DNA of 64,000 bases from Burkholderia sp. WP9. GTDB taxonomy: Bacteria > Pseudomonadota > Gammaproteobacteria > Burkholderiales > Burkholderiaceae. The notes below the pieces were generated by a model. That model searched no databases. It was not told the origin of the DNA and worked only from the letters and a program-made list of their open reading frames with translations. This document shows, piece after piece, positions 10,258-19,671 of this stretch; the first letter of the stretch is position 1, and every line of letters starts with the position of its first letter. The position numbers and the translations under genes were made by a program. The stretch covers positions 1,426,001 through 1,490,000 of the forward strand of contig NZ_FNTG01000002.1 in assembly GCF_900104795.1 (NCBI RefSeq), in the 5' to 3' direction.

Positions 10258-11475
10258 ATGACCCGTCCGCAAATACCACAGACGACGCATCGGATCGCAC
10301 TGCTGTTCAACGCGAACAAGGTCTACGATCGCGAGATCATCACCGGCATTGGTAATTACCTGCTGTCCACGCGTGTGGCGTGGGACCTCTTTCTCGAAGA
10401 AGACTTTCGCTGCCGGCTAACGGGCATTGAACGCTTCGACGGCGACGGCATCATTGCGGATTTCGACGATCCCGCAGTGGGCGAAGCGTTGCGCGATTGT
10501 CCGTTGCCCGTGGTTGCCGTGGGTTCGTCGTTCGAAGATCCAGCGCACTACCCCCCGGATTTACCCTATATCGCCACCGACAACAGCAAGCTCATCTCGC
10601 TCGCCTATACGCATCTGATCGGCGCGGGTCTCGAGCACTTCGCGTTGTACAGCCTGCCGCAAGCGCAGGAAAACCGCTGGGCGCAACAGCGCGAACTCGC
10701 GTTCGCCCATTTGCGCAGTGCCGATGGCCGCAGCGCCGCGCAGATCACCAGCGAGATGTATCGCGGCCTGTCGACCAGCGCACCGTCATGGAATCAGGCG
10801 ACCGAGCAGCTCACCGCATGGCTGCGGGATCTACCGAAGCCGGTCGGCATCATTGCCGTGACCGATGCTCGTGCCCGGCATCTGCTCCAGGCGTGTTTGA
10901 TTGCCGGAATTCCCGTGCCGGAGGAAGTCGCGATCATCGGCATCGACAACGATCCGTTGACACGCACGTTGACGCGAATTCCATTGTCTTCGGTGATTCA
11001 GGGCACTGAGGAAATGGGCCGCACCGCGGCTCACCTGTTGCATCAAATGCTGCATGGCGCGCGCTTTCCGGGGCGGCGCATTCTCGTGCCGCCAGTCGGC
11101 ATCAACGTGCTCGAGTCGACCAGGCACCAACCGCTTGCGAGTCCTTACGTGATGCGGGCTCGCCACTTTATTCGCCAGTACGCGTGCCAGGGTATTCGCA
11201 CCGAACAGGTCGCCGACTATGTGGGCGTGTCGCGTTCGTCGCTCGAAGAGTACTTCAGGCGCGAGCGGCAGTGCACCGTGCATCAGGAAATCCTGCGCCA
11301 TAAACTCGATGTCGCGAAGGCGCTATTGGCGAAGCGCGATGCGTCGAGCGCGGAAGTGGCGATCCGTTGCGGCTTCACGTCACTGCAATACATGTATGCG
11401 GTGTTTCGCCGTGAACTCGGTTGCACGCCGCGCGAGTACCAGGAGCGGGTGAATTCGGCACCGGCGCCGGGCTGA
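10258..11475 (+). CDS. xylR: Xylose operon transcriptional regulator XylR
   Basis: 405 aa with the two-part build of XylR. A LacI/periplasmic-binding-like sensor fills roughly residues 10-280 (IALLFNANKVYDREIITGIG; VAIIGIDNDPLTR). A C-terminal AraC-type double helix-turn-helix follows, about residues 295-395 (IRTEQVADYVGVSRSSLEEYF and AEVAIRCGFTSLQYMYAVFR). It should bind xylose and activate the divergent xylA-xylFGH genes. It is followed after 33 bases by the epimerase gene on the same strand. Confidence 0.94.
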   Translation: MTRPQIPQTTHRIALLFNANKVYDREIITGIGNYLLSTRVAWDLFLEEDFRCRLTGIERFDGDGIIADFDDPAVGEALRDCPLPVVAVGSSFEDPAHYPPDLPYIATDNSKLISLAYTHLIGAGLEHFALYSLPQAQENRWAQQRELAFAHLRSADGRSAAQITSEMYRGLSTSAPSWNQATEQLTAWLRDLPKPVGIIAVTDARARHLLQACLIAGIPVPEEVAIIGIDNDPLTRTLTRIPLSSVIQGTEEMGRTAAHLLHQMLHGARFPGRRILVPPVGINVLESTRHQPLASPYVMRARHFIRQYACQGIRTEQVADYVGVSRSSLEEYFRRERQCTVHQEILRHKLDVAKALLAKRDASSAEVAIRCGFTSLQYMYAVFRRELGCTPREYQERVNSAPAPG

Positions 11476-11508
11476 GCATGCCTATTCTCTTTACTTCTCA
11501 CCAACGAC

Positions 11509-12594
11509 ATGATCAGCATTGCACAACTTTCTTCTGAGCCGTGGGGCACATTGCGCAGCGGCGACGCCGTCCGGCTCTTCACGCTGCGTAACGCGCACGG
11601 CATGAAAGTCGCCATCAGCGATCTTGGCGCGACGCTGGTGTCGTGGCATGCGCCGGATCGTGCCGGCGTACTCGGCGATATCCTGCTCGGTCACGACACG
11701 CCCGCCGAGTATGTAGCGGCCAACACCTATATGGGCGGACTGATAGGACGCTGGGCGAACCGCATCGCCAATGCGCACTTCACACTCGACGGTATCGAAT
11801 ACACGCTCGACCGGAATAACGGCACGAACCTGTTACATGGTGGCACGAGCGGGTTTCATCGCGCGCTATGGGATGTGAGCGAGGACAACGGTGCACTGCT
11901 CATGCGTCTGGAGTCGCCCGAAGGCGACGCCGGTTTTCCGGGCAATGTGACAACGCAAGTGCGCTACTCGCTCGACGACGACGGCACGCTGACCATCGCC
12001 TATGAAGCCGTCACGGATGCGGCTACGCCGCTCAATCTGACGAGCCATCCGTACTTCAACCTCACTGGCCGCGCGGGTGCGGACATTCGTGGCCATATGC
12101 TGTCGATCGATGCCGACCGATTCTTCGAAGTCGACACCGACTTGATTCCGTGCAAGCTGGCCGAGGTGGCGGGCAACGCCTTCGATTTTCGGCAGAGCGC
12201 ACCGATCGGTGCGCGGCTCGAATGGCCGCACGCACAGTTGGCGACGGCCGGCGGATTCGATCATTGCTACGTGCTGCGCGATACGCGTGAGTTCGGCACG
12301 AATAGCGGCACGCCGGCCATGCGCCAGGTTGCCCGCGCCTACGACCCTGCTAGCGGACGTGAATTGACCGTGTCGACCGATCAACGCGGCTTACAGTTCT
12401 ATAGCGGCAATTCGCTGAATGGCGATGTGGGACGCGGCGGCATTGCGTATCAACCGCACGCGGGCTTTTGTCTCGAAGCAGGCGGATTTCCGAATCAGGT
12501 CAACATGGCCGAACAGGACGAGGTGATCGTGCGCGCAGGCGACACCTATCGGCAGGTCACCGCCTACCGAGTGGATGTACGCCAGGGCGTGTAA
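11509..12594 (+). CDS. galM: Aldose 1-epimerase (mutarotase)
   Basis: Interconverts alpha and beta anomers of aldoses, here presumably xylose for XylA. The protein has 361 aa and family motifs GLIGRWANRIANA, NLLHGGTSGFH, the catalytic histidine in LNLTSHPYFNL and the catalytic glutamate in FCLEAGGFPN. It is cotranscribed with xylR by position, with a 33-base gap. The substrate preference is inferred from context. Confidence 0.92.
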   Translation: MISIAQLSSEPWGTLRSGDAVRLFTLRNAHGMKVAISDLGATLVSWHAPDRAGVLGDILLGHDTPAEYVAANTYMGGLIGRWANRIANAHFTLDGIEYTLDRNNGTNLLHGGTSGFHRALWDVSEDNGALLMRLESPEGDAGFPGNVTTQVRYSLDDDGTLTIAYEAVTDAATPLNLTSHPYFNLTGRAGADIRGHMLSIDADRFFEVDTDLIPCKLAEVAGNAFDFRQSAPIGARLEWPHAQLATAGGFDHCYVLRDTREFGTNSGTPAMRQVARAYDPASGRELTVSTDQRGLQFYSGNSLNGDVGRGGIAYQPHAGFCLEAGGFPNQVNMAEQDEVIVRAGDTYRQVTAYRVDVRQGV

Positions 12595-12764
12595 AAACGT
12601 TTACTCAAATATTACGGCGGACATTACATCACGCCGACTTGTTGTTTGCCGCAACACTGAATTACCGCGTTAGTGGTTTCCCCTGGAGCACTCGCTTCCT
12701 AGAATCCGTGCATGGTGCCGAAGATTGGTGCGGCGCCCCAAAAAAATTCTCGGAGGGAAGCATC

Positions 12765-13067
12765 ATGAAATCGCTCATCAAGGCAGTGGCGCTAGTCGTC
12801 GTGCTGGCCGCCCCGCTGGCGTCGTTCGCGCAATCCGAGCAACCGCTCACGCGTGCCGAGGTCAAGGCGCAATTGAAGCAGCTCGAACAGGCCGGCTACA
12901 ACCCCGCGGTCGCAACGGACTCCACCTATCCCGCCGACATTCAGGCGGCCGAAGCCCGCGTTTCCGCGCAGAACAATGTGGCTACCGGATACGGTCCCTC
13001 CACGACAGGCTCGTCCGAAACCGGCTCTGGCGTTCCCGCCGGCAATCCGAATCTGCAGGGTCAATAG
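12765..13067 (+). CDS. Secreted DUF4148 protein
   Basis: Small exported protein of 100 aa. Residues 1-22 form a Sec signal peptide (MKSLIKAVALVVVLAAPLAS, cleavage near FAQ). The mature part begins with LTRAEVKAQLKQLEQAGYNP, the signature of DUF4148, a family very common in Burkholderiaceae with no known function. The start is fixed by CGGAGGGAAG six bases before the ATG. It stands alone between galM and a long spacer. Confidence 0.85.
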   Translation: MKSLIKAVALVVVLAAPLASFAQSEQPLTRAEVKAQLKQLEQAGYNPAVATDSTYPADIQAAEARVSAQNNVATGYGPSTTGSSETGSGVPAGNPNLQGQ

Positions 13068-13155
13068 CGCTTCATCGTCGCGCATTCGATGCGAGCCATG
13101 CTTCATGTCATGCGCTCGCATTAGTACGTTCACCAGCGTATTGTCAGAAAATCCT

Positions 13156-13183
13156 TTGACGAAAATAATGGCTCGGCTATCCT
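13156..13183 (+). promoter_or_regulatory. Sigma-70-like promoter candidate
   Basis: TTGACG and TATCCT separated by 16 bases. The -35 element has five of six consensus bases. It lies about 575 bases before the PotF-like start, so it would give an unusually long leader or drive a separate short transcript. Confidence 0.35.
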
Positions 13184-13569
13184 AGGACGGCAGTTCGGTG
13201 GTTCTCACCGTGCATGCATGTGCATTATCGAGAACTTCTACTCAACGTCGCTTCGGGTTCAATCGTGAAAGTCCGTGGTCCATTGGTGAGATACCAGCGC
13301 GGTCGGGAAAGAACGATCCTGTTCGGCTGTCCGATCGCTCATCAGGGAAGTCACTGCGCTTCGCCATCCCGCCCCCTGTCTATCGACACGGTATTGTCGC
13401 GTCGCTCCGTACGCCGGCATAACGTCGTTGCAGCACCCTCGGCCATTCCTGTGCGCACCGACGAGATCGCGTCGCTTCTGCCCTAGCCCCCTTCTCTTTT
13501 CGCGGACCCGTGTTGCGTGCGAGGGGCCGTTCGTTTAGCGCTCGCGCCTGCAACGTCGTCCGTTCATGC

Positions 13570-13589
13570 CCGGCAAGCTCGCTTGCCGG
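13570..13589 (+). repeat. Hairpin in leader of PotF-like gene
   Basis: CCGGCAAG-CTCG-CTTGCCGG, a perfect eight-base stem with a four-base loop. A T-run (CTTTTTAG) follows only after about 14 bases, so it is not a textbook intrinsic terminator. It could be a leader structure or repeat element. Confidence 0.35.
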
Positions 13590-13758
13590 CGCTTATCCGC
13601 ATTCTTTTTAGCTCTGCTGTGCGCTTGCGCCGCGGCAGGCGACGCCACGTCTCTTGTCGTCGTTCGCATTCGTTGCGGATTGCGCGAATCGAGAAGGAAG
13701 GCACGCGCACGCCCGTACTGCGGTGAAAACTGAAGATCGATATCAAGGAGATTGCAGA

Positions 13759-14877
13759 ATGAAGACTCGTCACGCCACGCTGCTTTCGCTTGCCGGCACG
13801 ATGCTGTGCTCGCTGACCGCTTTGACCGCAATGAACGCCGCGCGCGCTGCGGACACATCGCTGAATGTCTATAACTGGTCGGACTATATTGGCAAGGACA
13901 CGATTGCCAACTTCGAAAAGCAATCCGGCATTAACGTGAAATACGACAGTTACGACAGCGACGACACGCTGCAGGCCAAACTGCTTGCGGGCAGTTCCGG
14001 CTATGACATCGTGGTGCCGACATCGAGTTATATGGCGCGGCAGATCGAAGCCGGCATCTATCAGAAGATCGACAAGTCGAAGATGCCGAACCTCGCCAAC
14101 CTCGATCCTGGCTTGATGAAACTGATTGCCGACGCGGACCCCGGCAATCAATACGGCGTGCCGTGGGCGTGGGGCACCGACGGTATCGGCTACAACGTGC
14201 AAGCGGTGAAGAAAGCGCTTGGAGGCGAAGCGCCTGTGGATAGCTGGTCGCTGTTATTCGACCCGGCGAATCTCGCGAAGGTGAAAAGCTGCGGGGTGTC
14301 GTTTCTCGACTCGGCCGCCGACGTCTTCCCCGCGGTGCTGCAGTACATGCATAAGGATCCGAACAGCACCAATCCCGGCGACTACCAGGCCGCATATGAG
14401 GTGCTGAAGAAAGTCCGGCCGTATATCACGCAATTCAATTCGTCCGGCTATATCAACGATCTGGCAAACAACGACATCTGCGTGGCGTTCGGCTTTTCCG
14501 GCGACGTGGGGATTGCACGGCGACGCGCATCGGAAGCCAGACGCGCGTATGAGGTGCGGTTCTCGAACATCAAGGACGCGGGCCTCGTCTGGATGGACGT
14601 GATGGTGATACCCAAAGATGCACCGCACCCCGAAGCGGCGATGAAATGGATGAACTACATCGAAGATCCGAAAGTGAGTGCGGAGATTACGAACGAAGTG
14701 TTCTATCCGACTGCGAATCGCGCAGCGCGGCAGTATGTGACGCCGGCGATCGAGCAGGATGCGAATGTGTATCCGCCTGAAGCCGTGCTGAACAAGATGA
14801 CGTTGATGCGGCCACAGCCTGCGCCGATCATGCGGCTCGAGAACCGGCTTTGGGCCCAATTGAAGTCAGGCAGTTGA
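13759..14877 (+). CDS. Polyamine ABC transporter substrate-binding protein (PotF-like)
   Basis: Periplasmic binding protein of 372 aa with a signal peptide ending ARA (about residue 29) and the PotD/PotF opening LNVYNWSDYIGKDTI. Later PYGVPWAWG-like and GYNVQAV segments also match the family. The start at 13759 is supported by AAGGAG at 13745-13750. It should bind putrescine or a related amine. It is an orphan: no ATPase or permease gene is adjacent, and a cupin gene follows. Polyamine specificity is family-level inference. Confidence 0.85.
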   Translation: MKTRHATLLSLAGTMLCSLTALTAMNAARAADTSLNVYNWSDYIGKDTIANFEKQSGINVKYDSYDSDDTLQAKLLAGSSGYDIVVPTSSYMARQIEAGIYQKIDKSKMPNLANLDPGLMKLIADADPGNQYGVPWAWGTDGIGYNVQAVKKALGGEAPVDSWSLLFDPANLAKVKSCGVSFLDSAADVFPAVLQYMHKDPNSTNPGDYQAAYEVLKKVRPYITQFNSSGYINDLANNDICVAFGFSGDVGIARRRASEARRAYEVRFSNIKDAGLVWMDVMVIPKDAPHPEAAMKWMNYIEDPKVSAEITNEVFYPTANRAARQYVTPAIEQDANVYPPEAVLNKMTLMRPQPAPIMRLENRLWAQLKSGS

Positions 14878-15024
14878 GTGACTGAGTGCCTGGTGATTGT
14901 GTTTTGAATCGCTCTTTGCGCTATTGCTATGGGGCGACATTCTTTTGGGCGCGGCGCGGGCAGTGGGTGCGCGCGCTGCGCTTCTTTTCCGTTGCGTTCT
15001 CTTTATTCCTCCATTCGAGACTTT

Positions 15025-15387
15025 ATGAGTATTCTGAACATCGTGGATTTTTCAGCGCCTGCCAAGGAAAGCGCCGAGTACATGCCGAAGGCAGAAGCGG
15101 TGCTGGCCGGTGATCCTTTCCAAACCGTTCATACGCATTTCGCCAGCCCGTGCGGACAGCTTGCGGCGGGAATCTGGGAAGGGGCTTGCGGTCAGTGGGC
15201 CGTGAATTTCACCGAAAGCGAGTACTGCGAGATTCTCGAAGGCGTGTCGGTCATTCGGGATGCGAATGGAACCGCGAAAACCGTGCGCGCGGGGGACCGG
15301 TTTCTGATTCCCGCAGGATTTCAGGGAACCTGGGAGGTTGTCGAGCCGTGCAGGAAGGTCTTTGTTTCGGTCGAGTTCAAAGGCTAG
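15025..15387 (+). CDS. Cupin_3 (DUF861/EutQ-like) protein
   Basis: Small single-domain cupin of 120 aa. The segment WEGACGQWAVNFTESEYCEIL followed by GDRFLIPAGFQGTWEVV is the typical Cupin_3 pattern, in which a tryptophan- and glutamate-rich barrel binds a small ligand. The enzymatic role of these proteins is mostly unknown. It lies 147 bases after the PotF-like gene on the same strand, so a role with the amine substrate is possible. Confidence 0.8.
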   Translation: MSILNIVDFSAPAKESAEYMPKAEAVLAGDPFQTVHTHFASPCGQLAAGIWEGACGQWAVNFTESEYCEILEGVSVIRDANGTAKTVRAGDRFLIPAGFQGTWEVVEPCRKVFVSVEFKG

Positions 15388-15447
15388 ATTGTGTCGCCGC
15401 TTCGCTGCGGCTGATGAAGGAGGCGCGCCCGCCATTAAGCCATGTTG

Positions 15448-17223
15448 TCAGGCGTTGCCGCTTGGCACGCCGAGCGGATCGGCAACGATCCGATCACGCC
15501 CAGCCTCTTTTGCCTGATACAGCAGACGATCGGCGTGCCTGAAAAGGCGGCCCACGTCGCGCGATTCGCAGGCTGACGCGAGCGCGACGCCAAAGCTTGC
15601 GGTGATAGTGAAGCCATCGCCGCCGTTGCAAGGGATTCGGGTCTCGCTGATCTTGCGACGCAAGCGATCCGCTATCGCAAGCGCCTCTGCCGCGTCGTGC
15701 ACGCGGCTGAGTACCGCAAACTCTTCCCCACCCCATCTCGCGACGACATCCGAATCCCGGCAGGTTTCACGGCAAAGACGGGCGACGAGTTGCAACGCGT
15801 GATCGCCTGTGGCGTGACCATAGGTATCGTTGATCCTCTTGAAGTGGTCGATGTCGAACATGATCAGCGCGAGTTCCGGTTCGGCCGCATTCCGTTCGGC
15901 ACAGCTTACGCGCGCTCTGCTCTCGAACGCGCGGCGATTGAGCAGGTGGGTCAGGAAGTCGGTTTCCGCCATGGCTTTCAGTTCATGGATCAGACGGCCG
16001 CGCTCGCGTTCGAGCTGCTGCCGCTCGACGCTGTTCGCTTTCAGCACGCCGATTGCATTGAACATGGCCTTGATCTCACCCCGATAGCGCGCTGCCGGGA
16101 TTTCCGCGGTGAGGTCGCCGTTTGCTATCGCGCCAATTACATGCGTTGCGTCGAGGAGCGGTCGAATCACGCGTCTTCTGAATAACGTCGCGATCGAAAG
16201 CAGTATCGCCAACAGCAGAAATACGGAGAGGGCGCTGGCCGCGAGTAGCATCAAGGCATTGCTACGGTGTTGACGGATCTCCGTGTCAGCAAGATCCAAC
16301 ACCTGGTCGCGGAACGCCGTAACCGGCCGCATCAGCGGCACGTAGTGATCCGCCAGCTGCGCGGGGGATATGCCGGCGCCGCCCGGCCGGCTCGCGAGGC
16401 GGCGAACCTCTGCGATATAGGCAATGCCCTCCCCGAAATACTGCTGATTCATTTTGTCGAACGCCGTTGATTCCAGCGCCGACCGGTCCCGGACATGCGC
16501 ATCGATCAGTTCACGCAACTGGTCGACTCTCCCCTGCGTCCGCTCGATGGCGAGCTGATCGTCTTCACCGAGCGCTCTGCGCGCCGTCAGGGTCGCGGTA
16601 AAGTGTGAGCCGAGTTGGCCAGCCGCTTCCCGCAGATCCGCGGTCAGCGTGGCAAGGATCAGGCAATTCAACGCACGCGTATCGCCCTTGACCACATTTG
16701 CGGCCAACGCGTCGATCGCGGGCGCAAACTGTGGAATGACCTTGATCATCCCGTCCACTGCGCTCGACACCGCACGCTCCCGCCGTTGTGCCAACGGCAG
16801 ACGGATGAGCGCATCGACATTCACCCGTGCGGCTGCGAGCTCGTCGCGTGCTTCCCTGATATGCGCAAGCTCCACGGCACATGCTGGACAGTGGCCGGAC
16901 TGAAGCATCTCGATCAACTTCTCGATCGCGGCATCACTCTCCTCGCGCGCGAGACGCAGCTTCGCACTTCTCGCGTCAGGAGTCGGTAAGTCTTCGCCCA
17001 GCACGCTGTTCGTCGGGCCGCGCTCAGCCGAGACGCGCTCGATTGCCTGCAATCCGGCGCGATAGCTCTGGAACGCGTAGAGGGCGTCGTCAGCGACAAT
17101 ATACGAGTGCCACTCGTGCACAACCAGCCTGCCGCACAAAACCAGGACCGGAAGGAGTGCGACTGCGACACTGAGACTAAAACGCCTGTCTATGGACATG
17201 GCGGAGAATGCATTCCTGATCAT
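15448..17223 (-). CDS. Membrane diguanylate cyclase (GGDEF)
   Basis: Makes the second messenger c-di-GMP. About 591 aa: an N-terminal membrane helix (about residues 12-35), a large periplasmic helical region, a second helix (LLAASALSVFLLLAILLSIA), a HAMP-like linker and a C-terminal GGDEF domain. The active-site loop reads GGEEF, and the product-inhibition site RDSD lies five residues before it, so the enzyme should be catalytically active and feedback-inhibited. Two alternative ATGs (17223 and 17199) have no clear ribosome-binding site. It follows the EAL gene on the same strand after 115 bases. Confidence 0.88.
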   Translation of the reverse strand: MIRNAFSAMSIDRRFSLSVAVALLPVLVLCGRLVVHEWHSYIVADDALYAFQSYRAGLQAIERVSAERGPTNSVLGEDLPTPDARSAKLRLAREESDAAIEKLIEMLQSGHCPACAVELAHIREARDELAAARVNVDALIRLPLAQRRERAVSSAVDGMIKVIPQFAPAIDALAANVVKGDTRALNCLILATLTADLREAAGQLGSHFTATLTARRALGEDDQLAIERTQGRVDQLRELIDAHVRDRSALESTAFDKMNQQYFGEGIAYIAEVRRLASRPGGAGISPAQLADHYVPLMRPVTAFRDQVLDLADTEIRQHRSNALMLLAASALSVFLLLAILLSIATLFRRRVIRPLLDATHVIGAIANGDLTAEIPAARYRGEIKAMFNAIGVLKANSVERQQLERERGRLIHELKAMAETDFLTHLLNRRAFESRARVSCAERNAAEPELALIMFDIDHFKRINDTYGHATGDHALQLVARLCRETCRDSDVVARWGGEEFAVLSRVHDAAEALAIADRLRRKISETRIPCNGGDGFTITASFGVALASACESRDVGRLFRHADRLLYQAKEAGRDRIVADPLGVPSGNA

Positions 17224-17338
17224 GGAAACTTGCGCAAGACGTCGCGCGTCAAAAAGAAGAGGGATACCCCGAGAACGGGCGCACACGTATGCGATCACAT
17301 CCCGGTACGTTGCAGCCGCCTGCGGGAGGTGACATCGC

Positions 17339-19510
17339 TCAGTGTTCCACCGCTTCGCTCATGATGGCGGTCACCAACCTCTGGCGTGCCGACCGATAGG
17401 CCACACTGTCCGGTCCGTGACTTACCGCCGCCGCAATCAGCGCTCGCTGCGCGGTCGGATCCGACAGTTCCCTCGGCAGAATGGACTCCGTTTCACTAAA
17501 GAACCTGGAGAATGGACAAACCTGACACGCAGAGTCGAGTGGCGCCGGCGCAGCCGCCGCAACGACTCCGATCGCGGGCTGCGTCGTCACAATGTCAAAC
17601 AGCCTGCCAAAAGCGCGCGGGTCCTCGCAAATCAGATGCAGGCGTTCTTCCCAGATCAACAACGTCGCCAGTTTCCCCAACGCGCTTTTCGCGCTCAGAG
17701 AGCGCGGCAACTGGGGCCGGTTATGCATCCACGCCGTCAACTGCTGCGCGGGCATGGGGCGCGCAATCGCATAGCCTTGAGCGACGTCGGCACCGAGAAT
17801 GACGATGGCCTCCAGCATGCCCGCATCTTCAATCCCTTCCACGACCACCGATTTACCCAACGAGCGGCCAAGCCTTGTCAACTGATAGACGAAACGCAAC
17901 ACATTAGAGGCATCCTGACCCGCAACACTCACGATACTGCGGTCGATCTTGATCCAGTCAAACGGCAGTTCACGCAACCGATTCAGGCTGCTGTGCCCGG
18001 ATCCGAGATCGTCTTCGGCCAGGTTGATGCCGAGCAACTTGAATTTCGCCAGTTCGCCGCACACATCCATGCCGGATGGAAGTGCATCCGTTTCCAGAAT
18101 TTCGAGGGTCAGCATGTCCGGGCAGCAAACGTATTCCGTCAAGGCTTGCCGGGTGGCTTCGAAATAGCGGTTGTCACCCAACGCACTGGACGGCAGATTC
18201 ACCGACACCTTCAACTCGAAACCCGCCTGGAGCCAGCGATTGCGCTGCGACAGCACCTGTGCCAAGCCCCGGACGTAAAGGTCGAGGAAATCATCCGAGG
18301 ACAGCGCCGGGAAAAACTCACCAGGCGTCAGAACCCTATCGCCGTCGCGCAGTCGAGCCAGCGCTTCGACTTTGGTCACCTGCCCGGTTTTGAGGTCCAA
18401 TAGCGGCTGATAGTACATTTCCAGCGCATCCGATCTGAGCAGCGCCGCCCAATGCTGTCGCGTCGCATAAGGGACCGCCTGAGTCCGCCCTTCCTGATTC
18501 TCGATCCGCGCAATCGCGAGCCCCAAAAGAGTTTGTAATGGCGTGATGAAAGCCATCTGATCCGCTGCCGAATACCCGCCGGGAAACGCGCTATAGAGCA
18601 AAAGAATGGCTTTGGGAGCATGCCCGGGCTGACGTAAAGGAATCGCCACGCTGGAGCGGAAATTCTCCTGCATTGCCAGTGTCTTCCACGGCGCCATCAG
18701 GGGATCCGTCGCAAAGTTGATGCTTCGCTCCACGTTCCCGCTACGCCAGGCGCGCCCGACCGGGCCCTGGCCTTGAGGCAGGTCGCCATTCGAGATCGGC
18801 CGTTGGGTCGAGTTCTCCATGTCGGCAAGGTACCGCTCCATGGTTTTGCCTGACACCGACTCGAAGCGAAAAATCCCCTGACTATCGGGTCGCCCAACGG
18901 AGCAGCCCGCGACCTCGTCGTGTTCGCCGAGGATCTGAACAACCCGGCCGATTAGATCCGTGTAACTCTCCACTTCCCACGCCAACCGGGTCACGCGCAA
19001 CAGTACGTCCTGACGCGAAGTCTGCAGACGCTGGTAGGCCTCCGTTTGCCACGCCAGATCCTGCGTCAATCGCCTTCCCAATACCGCCAGCGCCCTGCCG
19101 TGCAGTGTCGTATCGAGTGTGTCGTGAATCGCAGCGGAAAGAATGCCCCGGCTGCGAATCAGGTCTTCCCACTCCAACCCGACAATGGCGTGGATACGTC
19201 CGACCCGCAACGCCATTGCGCGATGATCCATTGCGGTTAGCTCCGGCGACGCCAGCGCGTACAGATTCTGGATCTGTTGCGTCTTGAGATGCTGAAGTTC
19301 CCGCTCCGACAGCGCCGCAAGCGTGTGCTCCGACTTGGGCAGGCGAATCAGGCCATCATAGAATCGCTTGACGATATCGGCGGCATTGTGCCGCAACACC
19401 TCCGTCAGCGAGGTGAGCGACGACGCCCATGCCTGGCTGTACAGATGTGAACCGTCGTCCATCAGGTCGTTCTCAGGCGTTGCGTCGGAAACCTCTTTCG
19501 ACATGGCCAT
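17339..19510 (-). CDS. Globin-coupled GAF-EAL c-di-GMP phosphodiesterase
   Basis: About 723 aa. Residues ~25-170 look like a globin-coupled sensor, with ALRVGRIHAIVGLEWEDL placing a histidine where the haem-ligating residue lies in such sensors. A GAF domain follows (~190-340), then an EAL domain (~365-620). EAL motifs are intact: KVEALARLRD, LTLEILETDAL, EDDLGSGHSSL, WIKIDRS, VVEGIED and AQGYAIARPMP, so it should hydrolyse c-di-GMP. The last ~100 residues are a separate domain containing CQVCPFSRFF. The start at 19510 is chosen for CGGAG eight bases upstream. The oxygen or gas input is inference from the globin domain. Confidence 0.87.
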   Translation of the reverse strand: MAMSKEVSDATPENDLMDDGSHLYSQAWASSLTSLTEVLRHNAADIVKRFYDGLIRLPKSEHTLAALSERELQHLKTQQIQNLYALASPELTAMDHRAMALRVGRIHAIVGLEWEDLIRSRGILSAAIHDTLDTTLHGRALAVLGRRLTQDLAWQTEAYQRLQTSRQDVLLRVTRLAWEVESYTDLIGRVVQILGEHDEVAGCSVGRPDSQGIFRFESVSGKTMERYLADMENSTQRPISNGDLPQGQGPVGRAWRSGNVERSINFATDPLMAPWKTLAMQENFRSSVAIPLRQPGHAPKAILLLYSAFPGGYSAADQMAFITPLQTLLGLAIARIENQEGRTQAVPYATRQHWAALLRSDALEMYYQPLLDLKTGQVTKVEALARLRDGDRVLTPGEFFPALSSDDFLDLYVRGLAQVLSQRNRWLQAGFELKVSVNLPSSALGDNRYFEATRQALTEYVCCPDMLTLEILETDALPSGMDVCGELAKFKLLGINLAEDDLGSGHSSLNRLRELPFDWIKIDRSIVSVAGQDASNVLRFVYQLTRLGRSLGKSVVVEGIEDAGMLEAIVILGADVAQGYAIARPMPAQQLTAWMHNRPQLPRSLSAKSALGKLATLLIWEERLHLICEDPRAFGRLFDIVTTQPAIGVVAAAAPAPLDSACQVCPFSRFFSETESILPRELSDPTAQRALIAAAVSHGPDSVAYRSARQRLVTAIMSEAVEH

Positions 19511-19671
19511 GGAAGCTCCGGGGTGTAGGCTTTCTTGCATGTTGTTGGCAGCGCGTCGCGCAGTCCGTGCGGGCATGAGTGCCGTTGGCATCAAGGCGGG
19601 CTTCGCGATGCATCGAGATGCGCCGGAACCCCACTGCGCGCCTGAGCGGCGAAGCACACGCCGGCACCACG

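Larger units (their letters stand above)
13068..13758. other. 691-base intergenic region before the PotF-like gene
   Basis: No gene supported: the open frames here are short, overlapping on both strands and without recognisable motifs. It holds a sigma-70-like promoter and a hairpin, listed separately, so a long structured leader or a small RNA on the plus strand is possible but unproven. Confidence 0.5.
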
